A stretch of 64,000 nt of DNA from an uncultured Oscillospiraceae bacterium (GCA_910587135.1 CAJULF010000001.1:10439-74438), one strand, 5' to 3'; counted from the stretch's first letter, positions 25,193-34,941 are shown. Program-made: numbers and translations. Notes: generated by a model not told the origin, from the sequence alone.

Positions 25193-27376
25193 ATGAAAAC
25201 AAACAAATCAAAACCGATCTTCATAACACGGGAGTATCCGCTGATATTTCTCTATCTTGCCGCGATAAGCCTTTCGCTGATGTATGTAATAAGCAGAAGT
25301 CGGATAGTGGTATGTACTATAGTCATGACGGTGCTGAGCATCGGCGTTTTCATGCTGTTTTACGTGCTGAGAAAGCATAAGGGCTTTGCGGCGCTGGCGG
25401 CAATGGCGCTGGGGTTCGTGTGTATGACTTTGCTTTATATGGGGCAGTATACCCGCGGCGGAAACAGCATTATGGACTATATTTTCACCGCGTCCAGTTT
25501 TTTTGATCCGTTTTTCGCGGGCGTGAGCATAGTGGTCTTTTCGGTGATAGTGGGCTTTGCGTGCTGCTATTTTTCGGTATATTCCCCAAGACCCTGCTTT
25601 CTTATGCTGCCGTCGTTCATTCCGCTGATACTTTCCGTGAGAACGGCGGGCGGTATTCCCGGGGGTATGCTGATATTCATGCTGACGGGGTTTGCGGCTT
25701 CCGCGGCGGTCATGGCTCACCCCGAGTTTCCCGCGGATAATATCTACATAATCGACAAGCGTTCCGTTCGGGAGCGCATTATGGCGGTACTGGCGGCGGG
25801 TGCGGTATTGGCGGGACTTCTCGCGGTGCTGCCGCGGAGCGACAAAACTCCGCAGGGCGAGTACCTCGACAATGTCTTTTCCGAAACGGGTGGGTATTAC
25901 GCGGCTTCGGAGAGGCTGACCAACTTCCTCATGTCCTCCTCGGTGAATACGGGAGCCAACTCGCCGCAGGGAAACCTGCTGTTTATCGCCGGGGCGGATT
26001 CACCCATGACGTTGGTTCGGTGGGCTTTCGATGAGTATTACGGCAGCGGCGGCTGGCGCACGTCGCGGGAATTCGATACGGGTTATGCGGATTGGCAGAC
26101 CACGGCCTCGCGGCGCAGCTCGGCGGAGCTTATTTACAGGCTCAAAAACGCGGCGGAGGCTGGAATGCTTGAGGAGTATTCGGAGCTGCTGAAAAGTGTT
26201 TCCTACTCAACAAACGCCATTGACGGGCGCGCCGTCACGGGAGAAATGAGTCCCGTGTCGGCGCAGGTCGGGATAGCTATCAGGGACGGCTCTCAGACGA
26301 GCGTTATAATTCACCCCAACGATACATTCGGGCTTAGGGTGGCGGGATATTCGGGACGTTCGTTCCGCACTATGCGCGACGAGATATTTACCGAGTCCAA
26401 CCTGCAGACAAACGCTGCTTATACACTCGATTACTTTTTCGATCTGCCCAACGAGGAGTTTATAAGGGCGATGGAAAAAACAGATTTCGGGCAGCTCCTT
26501 GCGGACGCGGCGGAGGAAAATGTAATAACCAACTCAACGGCAAACGCTTTTCTTGATGAAATGGAGTTTGCGAAGCGCTACCGCGAAGTCACATACAGCA
26601 AGGGCATGACGGAGAGCATAGAGGAGCTTGCGGAGGATATCACCGCAGGTCTTGACTCGGATTATGACAAGGCGCTGGCGATAGAACGCTGGTTCGGCGA
26701 GTCGGGCTTTGTGTATGACATGGATTTCGTTCCGGCGGTGGTTGACGCGGAGTACTTTATTTTCGAGAGCAAAACGGGGATATGCAGCGATTTCGCCACT
26801 GCCGCCACTCTTATAGCGAGAGCGGCGGGGCTGACCGCGCGCTACACCGAGGGCTTCAATCTCTCGGAGGATGTGCTTGAGGAGGACGGGCTGTTTTATG
26901 TTACCGACGCGCAGGCTCACGCAGTAGCGTCAATATATATGGACGGCTTCGGGTGGATGATGATAGACCCCACAAGGTATGTCCCCGTCATAAACGATGA
27001 TGAAAGCGGAGTGGTTCTGCTGCCTTATATTATTGCGGCGGGAATAGTCATCGTCCTAATAATGATTTTCCGCAGACCGCTTTCGGAGCTGCTGTTCACA
27101 GTTACATTCCCGCTGCGCAGCAAGCATAGCAGGGTGCGCGGGATTTATCTCCGCACAAGAGCGCTTGCCGCCGGCATAAGCGGAGTAAATCCCGAAAGCA
27201 CAGCCGTAGGTGAGGTCTGTGACATAATAACAAGAACCCTGTCAATGCCCGAGCAGGCAAGCCGCATATGCGGCGCGGCGGACGAGCTGTTCTACGGCGG
27301 CGGAGAGGCGGACGCGGGCGGGCTGATGCGCTGTTATAAGCAGATACGGAGAATGAAAAGGAGAATGAGAAAATGA
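25193..27376 (+). CDS. Membrane-bound transglutaminase-like protein
   Basis: 727 residues. Six or so N-terminal membrane helices (to about 210), an outside domain with a transglutaminase core (Cys in GICSDFATAATLIARAAG, His in DAQAHAVA, Asp in MIDPTRY), then one membrane helix near 610 and a cytoplasmic tail. The catalytic triad is complete. The neighbour is a DUF58 gene, overlapping by 4 bp. Such pairs usually go with a MoxR ATPase, which is absent here. Substrate unknown. Confidence 0.88.
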   Translation: MKTNKSKPIFITREYPLIFLYLAAISLSLMYVISRSRIVVCTIVMTVLSIGVFMLFYVLRKHKGFAALAAMALGFVCMTLLYMGQYTRGGNSIMDYIFTASSFFDPFFAGVSIVVFSVIVGFACCYFSVYSPRPCFLMLPSFIPLILSVRTAGGIPGGMLIFMLTGFAASAAVMAHPEFPADNIYIIDKRSVRERIMAVLAAGAVLAGLLAVLPRSDKTPQGEYLDNVFSETGGYYAASERLTNFLMSSSVNTGANSPQGNLLFIAGADSPMTLVRWAFDEYYGSGGWRTSREFDTGYADWQTTASRRSSAELIYRLKNAAEAGMLEEYSELLKSVSYSTNAIDGRAVTGEMSPVSAQVGIAIRDGSQTSVIIHPNDTFGLRVAGYSGRSFRTMRDEIFTESNLQTNAAYTLDYFFDLPNEEFIRAMEKTDFGQLLADAAEENVITNSTANAFLDEMEFAKRYREVTYSKGMTESIEELAEDITAGLDSDYDKALAIERWFGESGFVYDMDFVPAVVDAEYFIFESKTGICSDFATAATLIARAAGLTARYTEGFNLSEDVLEEDGLFYVTDAQAHAVASIYMDGFGWMMIDPTRYVPVINDDESGVVLLPYIIAAGIVIVLIMIFRRPLSELLFTVTFPLRSKHSRVRGIYLRTRALAAGISGVNPESTAVGEVCDIITRTLSMPEQASRICGAADELFYGGGEADAGGLMRCYKQIRRMKRRMRK

Positions 27377-28344
27377 CGCATATCCCAAGCTATATCCAGG
27401 CGCTGGCATTCTCGGTGCTCTTTCTTGTTTTCATTAACGGCAGCATAGGCTGGGCGCTGGTGTATGTTCTGGCGGGAGTGGGACTGCTCTCCGCACTGAC
27501 CTGCGCGTTTTCCAGAAAGCACTTTACAGTGGAGCTTAAGCCCCGTGCTGAGTTTGCGGAGTTCGGCGACAGACTGTATTACGACGTTGTGGTAAGCAAA
27601 AATGGCTTCTGCTTTCTTCCGTTTATGGAGATAAAAATAGAGGGCAGCGCCGAAGCCGCGGTACAGACCTCGCTGCTGTTCCGTCGCAGGGCGGTTGTCA
27701 CGGGGGCTTACAAGGCGGAGCGGAGCGGCTTGAACACTCTCGCCGCGTGTCTGGTGACGGTAAGGGATTTCTGGAGCATTGTCCGTTTTCGCGTTCCGCT
27801 TTCCGAAACGGCGACTATAGCCGTGACCCCGCGCCCGATAGAGTATTCGGGTCCCGAGATAATAATGAAAAATCTGCCCTCGGAGGACGAGGAGGCTGAG
27901 GAGGGGCATTCGGTGATGTCGGGCGGGCTTCCCGGGTATGAGCACAGGGAGTATTTTCCCGGGGACTCGTTGCGCCGCATAAATTATAAGCTCTCCGCAA
28001 AAAAGCGCCGCCTTATGGTGCGGCTTGATGAGTCCAACGGGCTTGCGAGCACCAATATCCTTATATCCGACAGCGGGCTTTCGGAGTGCTGTGATATGGC
28101 TTTCGCACTGGCGCGGCAGCTGGTAATGCGCGGCGGCACGGTAAGGATATTCCACGGCGGCAACAGTGTTACGGCGGCAACGCCCGAAACTCTGGCAAAA
28201 ATGCGGGAGTGGCTGGCGTTCAGATATTACGGCGATACCGAAGCGGCGAGCGAGGAGCGCTCCGAATACGACGCTCTGTCTTCCGAAAAGCCCGATGTGA
28301 TATTCAGCGGGGCGGGGGAAATAAGCGTGGTGTTTCAAGGATAA
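27373..28344 (+). CDS. DUF58 (vWA-like) protein
   Basis: 323 residues. Two N-terminal hydrophobic segments, a beta-rich region, then the DUF58 motif YEHREYFPGDSLRRINYKLSA and a degenerate von Willebrand A-like fold (NILISDSG). Proteins of this family are encoded with MoxR ATPases and transglutaminase-like proteins and are thought to assist assembly or cell-wall-linked processes. The start overlaps the transglutaminase stop (ATGA), so they are translated together. Confidence 0.88.
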   Translation: MTHIPSYIQALAFSVLFLVFINGSIGWALVYVLAGVGLLSALTCAFSRKHFTVELKPRAEFAEFGDRLYYDVVVSKNGFCFLPFMEIKIEGSAEAAVQTSLLFRRRAVVTGAYKAERSGLNTLAACLVTVRDFWSIVRFRVPLSETATIAVTPRPIEYSGPEIIMKNLPSEDEEAEEGHSVMSGGLPGYEHREYFPGDSLRRINYKLSAKKRRLMVRLDESNGLASTNILISDSGLSECCDMAFALARQLVMRGGTVRIFHGGNSVTAATPETLAKMREWLAFRYYGDTEAASEERSEYDALSSEKPDVIFSGAGEISVVFQG

Positions 28345-28360
28345 AAATTTCCTGTTAATA

Positions 28361-28389
28361 TTGCAATTTTCAGAAAAGTGTGATATAAT
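28361..28389 (+). promoter_or_regulatory. Promoter of the BMP-type lipoprotein gene
   Basis: TTGCAA-N17-TATAAT, about 90 bp before the ATG. Confidence 0.75.
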
Positions 28390-28429
28390 AGAATCGGATA
28401 TTTTTATTTGCGCATTAAGATAAACACAA

Positions 28430-28452
28430 TGTCAACCTTTATATACGGGCTG
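28430..28452 (-). repeat. R1 end remnant
   Basis: ATGTCAACCTTTATATACGG followed by GCTG: the R1 left end alone, in the leader of the lipoprotein gene. Confidence 0.55.
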
Positions 28453-28480
28453 AATCTCTTTATAAGGAGGCTATTTTAAT

Positions 28481-29656
28481 ATGACAAAAGGTTTTAAAAG
28501 GCTCGCGGCTTTGTTGGCGGTGTGCACCGCGCTCGGGGCGGCGGGCTGTAAGGACAATGCCGAAAGCGGCGCGGCAACGGGAGAGGGAACTGCTGAGGCT
28601 GTTACCTCCGAACCCGTGGAGGAAACCGCCAAGGTGGGATATATCTTCAATGGCAGAGCCGACGGCGGCGGAACTACGGAGGAGCTTAACTCCCAGCGGC
28701 TTAAAGCGGTAAGTCATTCGGATCTGTTCACCGAATATATTGATAATGTTACGATCTCCGACTTTGAAGCGGCAGTCAAGACTTTGGCGGAGGACGGCTG
28801 CACATATATCGTGGCGGCAAGTCCGGTTTACACCCATGCGATAACGTCCGTTGCGGGAAAATACATGAACATTAATTTTGTGTCGATGGGTTCTCATGTA
28901 AGCACAGCGAATGTGTATGCGTATACCGAAACGCCTTATCAGGCGGGCTATGTGGCGGGATTGGCAGCTGCGTTCAATTCCGAAAACGAGAAAGTCGGCG
29001 TGGTTGCGGATATAGGGCAGTTTTACTGCACCCCCTTTATCAACGCGGTTACTCTCGGCGCGCAGCTGGTGTATGAGAATGCTTCGGTGGTTGCGGCAAC
29101 CGCAGATGCCGACGATGAGATACGCGAAGCCGTGGACGCTCTTGTAAGCGAGGGCTGCGACGTTATCATAAGCTATACCGAATCTCCGGAAACCGCCGAA
29201 TACTGTAACCGCAAGGGGATAAAGTTTGTGGGCAACATAAACTACGGCGCGGACGCGGCGAATTATGAAAATATGCTGATGTATTATTACAGCTCGCGCG
29301 ATAGCTTTTTCCTATCGCAATTCAAGCAGATAACGCTTGACACATGGCTGGCGGAAGAATATTTGGGGTCTATGGGCAACGGTATAATAAACCTCTCCGA
29401 TGCGCTGCCCGCTTCTAAAGACGGCACGCAGGAGCTTATAAACGCCCTTGCCGCAAAGGTCTCCGGCGGACAGGCATATATTTTCAGCGGGGAACTGAAA
29501 GATAACAGCGGAAGTATCAAATATACACAGTATGACAGCATGACGGCGAATGAGATATACAACATGGATTGGTATGTTTACGGAACAAAGGTCCTTGAAA
29601 CATTCCGCAAGCCAAAGACAGATTTGGAAATAAACAGCTTTGAAATCAAGGAATAA
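28481..29656 (+). CDS. BMP-family substrate-binding lipoprotein
   Basis: 391 residues. Signal peptide with lipobox (ALGAAGC), an acidic linker, then a basic-membrane-protein type binding domain beginning KVGYIFNGRADGGGTTEELNSQRL, with TPYQAGYVAGLAAAF and EGCDVIISYTES. BMP proteins bind purine nucleosides or related ligands for ABC uptake. No permease or ATPase genes are adjacent, so it may serve a distant transporter or act as a sensor. AAGGAGG precedes the ATG. Confidence 0.85.
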   Translation: MTKGFKRLAALLAVCTALGAAGCKDNAESGAATGEGTAEAVTSEPVEETAKVGYIFNGRADGGGTTEELNSQRLKAVSHSDLFTEYIDNVTISDFEAAVKTLAEDGCTYIVAASPVYTHAITSVAGKYMNINFVSMGSHVSTANVYAYTETPYQAGYVAGLAAAFNSENEKVGVVADIGQFYCTPFINAVTLGAQLVYENASVVAATADADDEIREAVDALVSEGCDVIISYTESPETAEYCNRKGIKFVGNINYGADAANYENMLMYYYSSRDSFFLSQFKQITLDTWLAEEYLGSMGNGIINLSDALPASKDGTQELINALAAKVSGGQAYIFSGELKDNSGSIKYTQYDSMTANEIYNMDWYVYGTKVLETFRKPKTDLEINSFEIKE

Positions 29657-29717
29657 AGTATATCTATAGCATTTTGTATCCACAGTTTCCGACTCTCACG
29701 AAAAATATAAATGAAAA

Positions 29718-29747
29718 AGTCCCGCACTCCGGCAAGAGCGCGGGACT
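29718..29747 (+). terminator. Terminator hairpin, left copy
   Basis: AGTCCCGC / GCGGGACT, about 60 bp after the lipoprotein gene. The R1 repeat begins at the next base (CAG at 29748). It is an inverted near-copy of the hairpin at 29944-29973. Confidence 0.7.
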
Positions 29748-29942
29748 CAGTCTGTATATAAAGGTTGACCAAGGGCGAATTATTTAAAAAAATTTCAAAA
29801 TTTCCGTTAGTCATACTCCGTTACGCTACGCTTCACTCCGCATGCCTAACGGAAACCGCGCGCGTTTGCGTTCGCAAACGCGCGACTTTTTGAAATTTCA
29901 TGCGCCGACATTGCGTGGCAAATAGGCTTTTTCTACAAGCTG
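29748..29942 (+). repeat. R1 repeat, reference full copy (195 bp)
   Basis: Both ends are intact: CAGTCTGTATATAAAGG and GGCTTTTTCTACAAGCTG, an imperfect inverted pair matching at about 12 of 17 positions. The core has CGTTAG..CTAACG arms, a repeated TACGCTACGCTTCACTCC-like run and the palindrome GCGCGTTTGCG/CGCAAACGCGC. Then TTTCATGCGCCGACATTGCG. Confidence 0.85.
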
Positions 29943-29943
29943 A

Positions 29944-29973
29944 AGTCCCGCGCTCTTGCCGGAGCGCGGGACT
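29944..29973 (-). terminator. Terminator hairpin, right copy
   Basis: AGTCCCGC / GCGGGACT, 10 bp after the stop of the minus-strand zinc-ribbon gene. On the plus strand TTTT follows. One base separates it from the R1 repeat. Confidence 0.7.
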
Positions 29974-29983
29974 TTTCATGTAA

Positions 29984-32900
29984 CTACTGAGATATGGTCA
30001 TGGCGTTTAAAAACTCGTTTACCGCTTCCTCAAACGCTTTCATTTTTTTCCTTGCGTCCCTCAGCAGAGGAACGGAAAGATTTCCGTCGCTAAGGGAATT
30101 GGAAATTTTGTTAAGGCTGTTCAGGGCTTCTGTATCGGCTGTTTCAATATTCTTTGCCAGTGCTGATAACTCATCGCTTTCAATAAAATCGTAGTCTGCA
30201 CTGAGGCTCGCCATAATGTAATTGTAGGAAAGGTCGTAGTAGGCAGTCAAAAGCTCTTCATAGCTCATGCTGTCAAAATCGTAGGAAACTGCCGGCTCTT
30301 TCGCGGGCGCTTTGGTGTTTTTCGCCTGCGCTTCGATATCGTCCAGTTCCTTTTCCATCGCGTCCAAGCTTGCCGCCACTTCGTCAAACTGCGACTGTGT
30401 CATATTATAGGAAATGCTGTCGTAATAAACTGTACCAAGTCTGCTTGACAAATCAAACAACTTATCTTTCAGCTCGTCGCTGATGTAGTAATAATTCTGA
30501 CTTATGGAGTCGCAGCGGGAAATATCGCTGTCCGCGCGGCTGTTTAACGCGATTATATCCTCAATGCTCGCCGACGGTTCGGGAATCTCGGACAGCTTAT
30601 CTGCGGACTCTTCGAGAGCCTCGGAGATATACTGCGCAAAGTAGGAATCGGAGGAAGCCGCTTTTTCCTTAAGCTCCGCGAACAGCGCGTAAAGCTCTTC
30701 CATAGTTGCCTTGTCCGAATCGCTCAGTTCGGTTCCGTTATAGCTGCCGTAGCCATACATAAAGTTGTAGGAGGAAAGGTATTCCGCCAGAGCGTCGCTT
30801 ATTTCGATAACATCGCCCGAGGGAACGGTCACCTTGCCGTCCGAGCCGCTGACAGCAGTATTTACCGCGAAGCTGCCGTACTGAGGAACTTCAACCTTAA
30901 AGTTGCACACGTAAGCGCCGCCGTCAATTTCGGAGGAAAGCGTGAACTTTGCCGCGGAAAGCGCCGCCAGAACCGCCGCGTCGCTGCTGCTGAGTTCTTC
31001 GGTGAAGTCGGCGGGGGGAGTTATCGTAAATGTGTATGTTCCCGTGCTGACGTCGTTGCCGAGGAATTTTTCGGTCTTTGCTCCGCTGTATTCGATATTC
31101 GCCGCGTAGCTATCGTCATCAATGCGGAGTTTTATGCTTACCGAGCCGTCGGTTTCGGAGGTCTTGCGCACAAGCGCGGAGAGATCGAACTCATTGGTGT
31201 ACATATCGGTGTACGTATTGTTGTCGATGATGCCGTAGCTGGAAAAATGCTCCAACTCCGCAGCAAATACGTCGCTGCTCTCAACATAGCTGAAGCAAGC
31301 GTCCTGAAGCGACGAATATATGCCGTAGCTTAAGGTGTCCTCGGATTTATCAAAGTTAAGCGCGTAGCTCTTTCCGAGAACGTTGTTGTTCTTGTCAACC
31401 ACCGACCTTATAATGAGCGAATAGTCCTCCCCGCTTATGTCGGCGAATGCGTCGATGATATCCTCCTTGTACTCGTCAAGGGTAAGCTCCATACCGCATT
31501 CATTGACATAGTCGATAATCTGTCCGCTGAAATAGGTGTCGTCCGCGATATGCCTGCCTATCTCCGCGAACATATCTTCAATAAGAGCGCTGTTCATAGT
31601 CGCAGTTATAAGTGTTCCGTGAGCCTTGGCGTCACTTGCGAACAGCTCACCGTCGCTCTCGATAACTATCTCGGAGTTCTCATAATATCTGAGGTAAATG
31701 TCGGTGATTTCCTTTATCAGCCGCGAGATCTCGTCCTCGTCAAACTCCAGCTCGGGGGCTTCCTCAACGAAAACCGTTTCGCCGTCTTTCACGACATACT
31801 TTATCGCTTTGTCGGAGCCAAACGGGAAGCAAAGGTAAACCGTGCCGCCGGAAAGTATAAACGCCTGTGCGTTGACGGTAAGACCGCTTTCGGTCATCTC
31901 CGCTCCGAACATAGCCGCGTCCTTTTCGGCAGTAATGTCATATGTAAGAGTTATGGAGTTAAGCGCTTCCAACGCTTTGTCAAATTCCGCCTTGTCCTCA
32001 TCGGTGGCATAGCTGCCGAAAAGCAGTGCCTTTGCGGTGTCGGTAACGGCGATATCGGTATTCAGCTTTACGGAAAGAGAGTTTACACCGTAGGTTTTTA
32101 GCATAATGCTCTCATACTGCTCCAGCATAGCGGCGAACTGCGATGCGGCATCGACTTCATGGGTCATTACGGTGTGAGCCGCATACATGTCATCGTCATA
32201 GTTATTCATCATTGCCGCCGAAGCCGCGTAGGAGGCGCTCGCGCTCTTTATTCCCTGAGCTATCAGCGGACTGTCGGCGTATTGCGATACGGTTTTCAGC
32301 CCTCTCCCCTCTATCATGGAGGCATATCGGCTGTCGCCCATAAACATATTCATTATGGGACCTTTGTTCAGCAGGAATACCACTGCCAGAATCACCGCCA
32401 CAGCCGCGACTGCCGCACAGATTATAACGGCAATTTTTCCGCCGCCGTGCTTTTTGATGGGGGTCACGGGCATCACAGCCGCCCCCGCGAAGCCGAGGTC
32501 GCCGAAATCGGTCGTGTCGGGCTGTGCGGTCGGTTTTGCAAGATTTACCCTTTGAGCGGGCGCTGCCGCGGGAGTGCCCGCATATATCGGTGTGCTTGCC
32601 GCAGGAGCGGTTACCGCGCTCGCTGCATCGTTTACGGGAGTGGGTACGCCAAAGCCGCTTGTCGGTGCGCTGTTCACGGGGGTTGGTATTCCCGCGGGAA
32701 TCTCACTTATAACGGGGCTTTCCGGAAGTACCGGCGCTTCTTCGGGAATTGCGGGCATTGCTGCCACAAGGCTATCCGAAGCGTTCTCGGGAGCATCGAT
32801 ATTACCCGCGTATCCGATAGATTCGGGCTTGGCTTCTCTTGCCCCGACGGGAGTGCCGCAAACGGAGCAGAATTTGGAGCCTGCTTTAAGCTCCAGTCCG

Positions 32901-33001
32901 CAGTTTGTGCAAAACAGCGGAGCGGGAGCACATTTCTGACCGCAAATGGGGCAGAATTTCGCGCTGTCTGTTATTTCACTGCTGCAATTACTACAAATCA
33001 T
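29984..33001 (-). CDS. Large zinc-ribbon, single-pass membrane protein
   Basis: 1005 residues, function unknown. Two zinc ribbons at the N-terminus (CSNC...CPICGQKC and CTNCGLEL...CSVCGTP), a Pro/Ala-rich linker (about 55-175), a basic HGGGK then one membrane helix near 195-215, and about 780 acidic extracytoplasmic residues. This zinc-ribbon/TM/large-outer-domain plan is common in gut Clostridia. The ATG at 33001 follows GAAAGGAAAA and starts directly in the first ribbon; the open frame runs 150 bp further without an RBS. The C-terminal third is helical. Confidence 0.75.
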   Translation of the reverse strand: MICSNCSSEITDSAKFCPICGQKCAPAPLFCTNCGLELKAGSKFCSVCGTPVGAREAKPESIGYAGNIDAPENASDSLVAAMPAIPEEAPVLPESPVISEIPAGIPTPVNSAPTSGFGVPTPVNDAASAVTAPAASTPIYAGTPAAAPAQRVNLAKPTAQPDTTDFGDLGFAGAAVMPVTPIKKHGGGKIAVIICAAVAAVAVILAVVFLLNKGPIMNMFMGDSRYASMIEGRGLKTVSQYADSPLIAQGIKSASASYAASAAMMNNYDDDMYAAHTVMTHEVDAASQFAAMLEQYESIMLKTYGVNSLSVKLNTDIAVTDTAKALLFGSYATDEDKAEFDKALEALNSITLTYDITAEKDAAMFGAEMTESGLTVNAQAFILSGGTVYLCFPFGSDKAIKYVVKDGETVFVEEAPELEFDEDEISRLIKEITDIYLRYYENSEIVIESDGELFASDAKAHGTLITATMNSALIEDMFAEIGRHIADDTYFSGQIIDYVNECGMELTLDEYKEDIIDAFADISGEDYSLIIRSVVDKNNNVLGKSYALNFDKSEDTLSYGIYSSLQDACFSYVESSDVFAAELEHFSSYGIIDNNTYTDMYTNEFDLSALVRKTSETDGSVSIKLRIDDDSYAANIEYSGAKTEKFLGNDVSTGTYTFTITPPADFTEELSSSDAAVLAALSAAKFTLSSEIDGGAYVCNFKVEVPQYGSFAVNTAVSGSDGKVTVPSGDVIEISDALAEYLSSYNFMYGYGSYNGTELSDSDKATMEELYALFAELKEKAASSDSYFAQYISEALEESADKLSEIPEPSASIEDIIALNSRADSDISRCDSISQNYYYISDELKDKLFDLSSRLGTVYYDSISYNMTQSQFDEVAASLDAMEKELDDIEAQAKNTKAPAKEPAVSYDFDSMSYEELLTAYYDLSYNYIMASLSADYDFIESDELSALAKNIETADTEALNSLNKISNSLSDGNLSVPLLRDARKKMKAFEEAVNEFLNAMTISQ

Positions 33002-33047
33002 AATATTTTCCTTTCGTTTGACAGATAACATAAGGACTGCTATCTTT

Positions 33048-33076
33048 ATTATATAATGAAATTGCTTCTGTGTCAA
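33048..33076 (-). promoter_or_regulatory. Promoter of the zinc-ribbon protein gene
   Basis: Perfect TTGACA-N17-TATAAT on the minus strand, about 45 bp before the ATG. Confidence 0.85.
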
Positions 33077-33150
33077 TGGTATCTGTGCCGAATTTTGATA
33101 TGCAAAACTGTAACATTTGATAAATTCAATCGGTTTGGAGCGTAAAAACA

Positions 33151-33183
33151 CCGCGCGGGAAAGCTAAAAGCGATCCCGCGCGG
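33151..33183 (-). terminator. Terminator of the G5/3D gene
   Basis: CCGCGCGGGA / TCCCGCGCGG stem, followed on the minus strand by TGTTTTTAC; 13 bp after the stop. Confidence 0.8.
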
Positions 33184-33195
33184 CAAAGCGCTTTA

Positions 33196-34278
33196 TTATC
33201 TTCCGCTGCCCTCGGAGAGCACGTAGATGTCCGCGTAAACCGCGCCCCAGTCGCAGCTGTCGCCGAAGTGCTCCGCGGAATTTCCGAAGTAAAGGTCAAC
33301 CGCGATTATACCCTCCATCAGAGCCGTTCCCGTATCTGCGGCAATAGCATAGCCATAAACGCGGCTGCCGTCCTGAGCCACTATATATAGCTCACTGCCG
33401 TAGGGAATGACGTTGGGGTTTACCGCAACCGTGCCTATTTCCGCAAGTCTGCCGCTTGCAGTTTTCGCGCCGTAACCCGCCGTGTAAGCGGTCGCCTTGC
33501 CCGAAACTATTCTCGTATAGCTTTCGGGAAGCCCGTTGACAAGTTTAAGGCTCTCGGGATTTTCCATTTTGGCATAAGGAACGCCAAGTGCCGTTCCTCG
33601 CTCTATAACCTGAGTAACGGGGTCTTTGGTTATGGACTCAAGCGCCAGCTCCTGGCTCTTGAGGACTCCGTCATGATAAGTTTCCTTTACAAAATAGGTC
33701 TTAACACCGTTTTCGCCCTCTACAAGCACATTCTCCGTGCCTATGACCATGTTGGAATTGTCTACGTATTCCACCTCAAAGGGTATTTCGGTTTCGTTTG
33801 TGCGCATCTCATAGGATATCCGTGTAACGGTTATGTTCATATCCGCGTAAACCGTGTCCGTAAGCTCGCAGTCTATCGTATCATGTTCGCCTATTTCCAC
33901 GCCCGCCTTGGCAAGAACCTCCGCCACCGTACCGCCTATTACAGGCACGACCGTGGTTTTGCCGTCGGCTGTAACGTTTACGTTAAAGGAGCGGTGGATG
34001 GTGATATATGCCGTGCTTTCGTCAATCGACTCGTATGTCACCAGATCGTGAGCGCCCAATGTATATTCCGCCGAGCGGAGGATTGCGTAAACGTCCGTTT
34101 CCGAGGTCATCATTTCCCTTGTTACACCGTTATCCGTGATGTAAACGCGGTCACGGTAATAAAGGTTACCCATCATCATTGCGATCATAACCGCTGACAT
34201 CGCGAAGATTGCCAGCTTTACGATCCTGCTTTTGATTATCAGCTTGTTCATTTTGGAATTAACTATCTGTGGTTTCAT
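33196..34278 (-). CDS. G5 and 3D domain cell-wall protein (YabE/Rpf-like)
   Basis: 360 residues. One N-terminal membrane anchor (about 20-42), two ubiquitin-like DUF348 repeats (VYITDNGVTREMMTSETDV and ITIHRSFNVNVTADGKT), a G5 domain (about 160-235), and a C-terminal 3D domain with its aspartates (ADTGTAL, IIAVDLYF) and VAVNPNVIPYGSELYI. This is the build of YabE-type resuscitation-promoting proteins that cut peptidoglycan. The lytic activity lies in the 3D domain. GGAGG precedes the ATG by 5 bases. Confidence 0.9.
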   Translation of the reverse strand: MKPQIVNSKMNKLIIKSRIVKLAIFAMSAVMIAMMMGNLYYRDRVYITDNGVTREMMTSETDVYAILRSAEYTLGAHDLVTYESIDESTAYITIHRSFNVNVTADGKTTVVPVIGGTVAEVLAKAGVEIGEHDTIDCELTDTVYADMNITVTRISYEMRTNETEIPFEVEYVDNSNMVIGTENVLVEGENGVKTYFVKETYHDGVLKSQELALESITKDPVTQVIERGTALGVPYAKMENPESLKLVNGLPESYTRIVSGKATAYTAGYGAKTASGRLAEIGTVAVNPNVIPYGSELYIVAQDGSRVYGYAIAADTGTALMEGIIAVDLYFGNSAEHFGDSCDWGAVYADIYVLSEGSGR

Positions 34279-34523
34279 ATTGCCTCCGTAAGTCCTTATC
34301 CGAGGTTGGCGGGCATTCCGCTGTTTCCTCTGCCGCGGCTTTCGCCGTTCGATAATTCCTTGTGATCATTCCGCGGATTTGGGGAAATCCACGGAGTGAC
34401 AGACAAACGCGCTGTCCCCAACAGAGCATTGCCATTGATAGGGAGCGTGAGCGTTCTTTTTCTTTAAGCTCTGCCGCGTTTGGTATGGCGCACGGCATAA
34501 AAATCCGCCCCTTTGTCAAGGTT
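34279..34523 (-). promoter_or_regulatory. Long structured leader of the G5/3D gene
   Basis: About 245 untranslated bases between the predicted start of transcription and the ATG. A clear hairpin is GTGGATTT-CCCC-AAATCCGC, and GCGGCAGAG occurs twice. Genes of this class are often under c-di-AMP riboswitches, but I could not match that consensus here. Confidence 0.45.
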
Positions 34524-34529
34524 GTTGTT

Positions 34530-34558
34530 ATTATACTCGTTTTTTTTGGAAATGTCAA
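34530..34558 (-). promoter_or_regulatory. Promoter of the G5/3D gene
   Basis: Perfect TTGACA-N17-TATAAT on the minus strand. The 370 bp between this promoter and the one at 34913 are AT-rich and hold no gene I can support. Confidence 0.85.
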
Positions 34559-34912
34559 ACTAAAAGGCAGATGCGCTTTTGTTAAAACTGCACAAAAATA
34601 TTTTGTAACCGTTTTGTAACCACTTTCCTTTTTGGCTGAAAACTGTTATTTTTTGGTAGATTGTGATTTTCTTATTGTAAAATTAACTAAACTTTGCTCC
34701 TTAAAAATCCTAATGCATTTTTCATAAAAAATTGACTGCTTTGGCGCAAAATCGTTGTGCATGCTGCACAAATGAACTTTTTTGCTCAGGCTCGGAAAAA
34801 CTATATGCGGTACTGCCATGAGCGGTATGTCCCGCAAAAAAGCGCTTCGGATATGGGGGCCGAAGCATGGGGGATATCGGCAATAAACGGAAATAAATCT
34901 TTATAAAAACAG

Positions 34913-34941
34913 ATGACAAAACCTTGAATTTATGTTATAAT
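34913..34941 (+). promoter_or_regulatory. Promoter upstream of the R2 repeat and Nudix gene
   Basis: ATGACA-N17-TATAAT. The Nudix gene starts 265 bp downstream, with the R2 repeat between. Confidence 0.6.

Noticed and set aside
34279..34523. c-di-AMP (ydaO/yuaA) riboswitch before the G5/3D gene
   Set aside because: Context suits it, but the conserved GGGGxxAAUC and CCGxCAGCUAACxCC segments could not be found.
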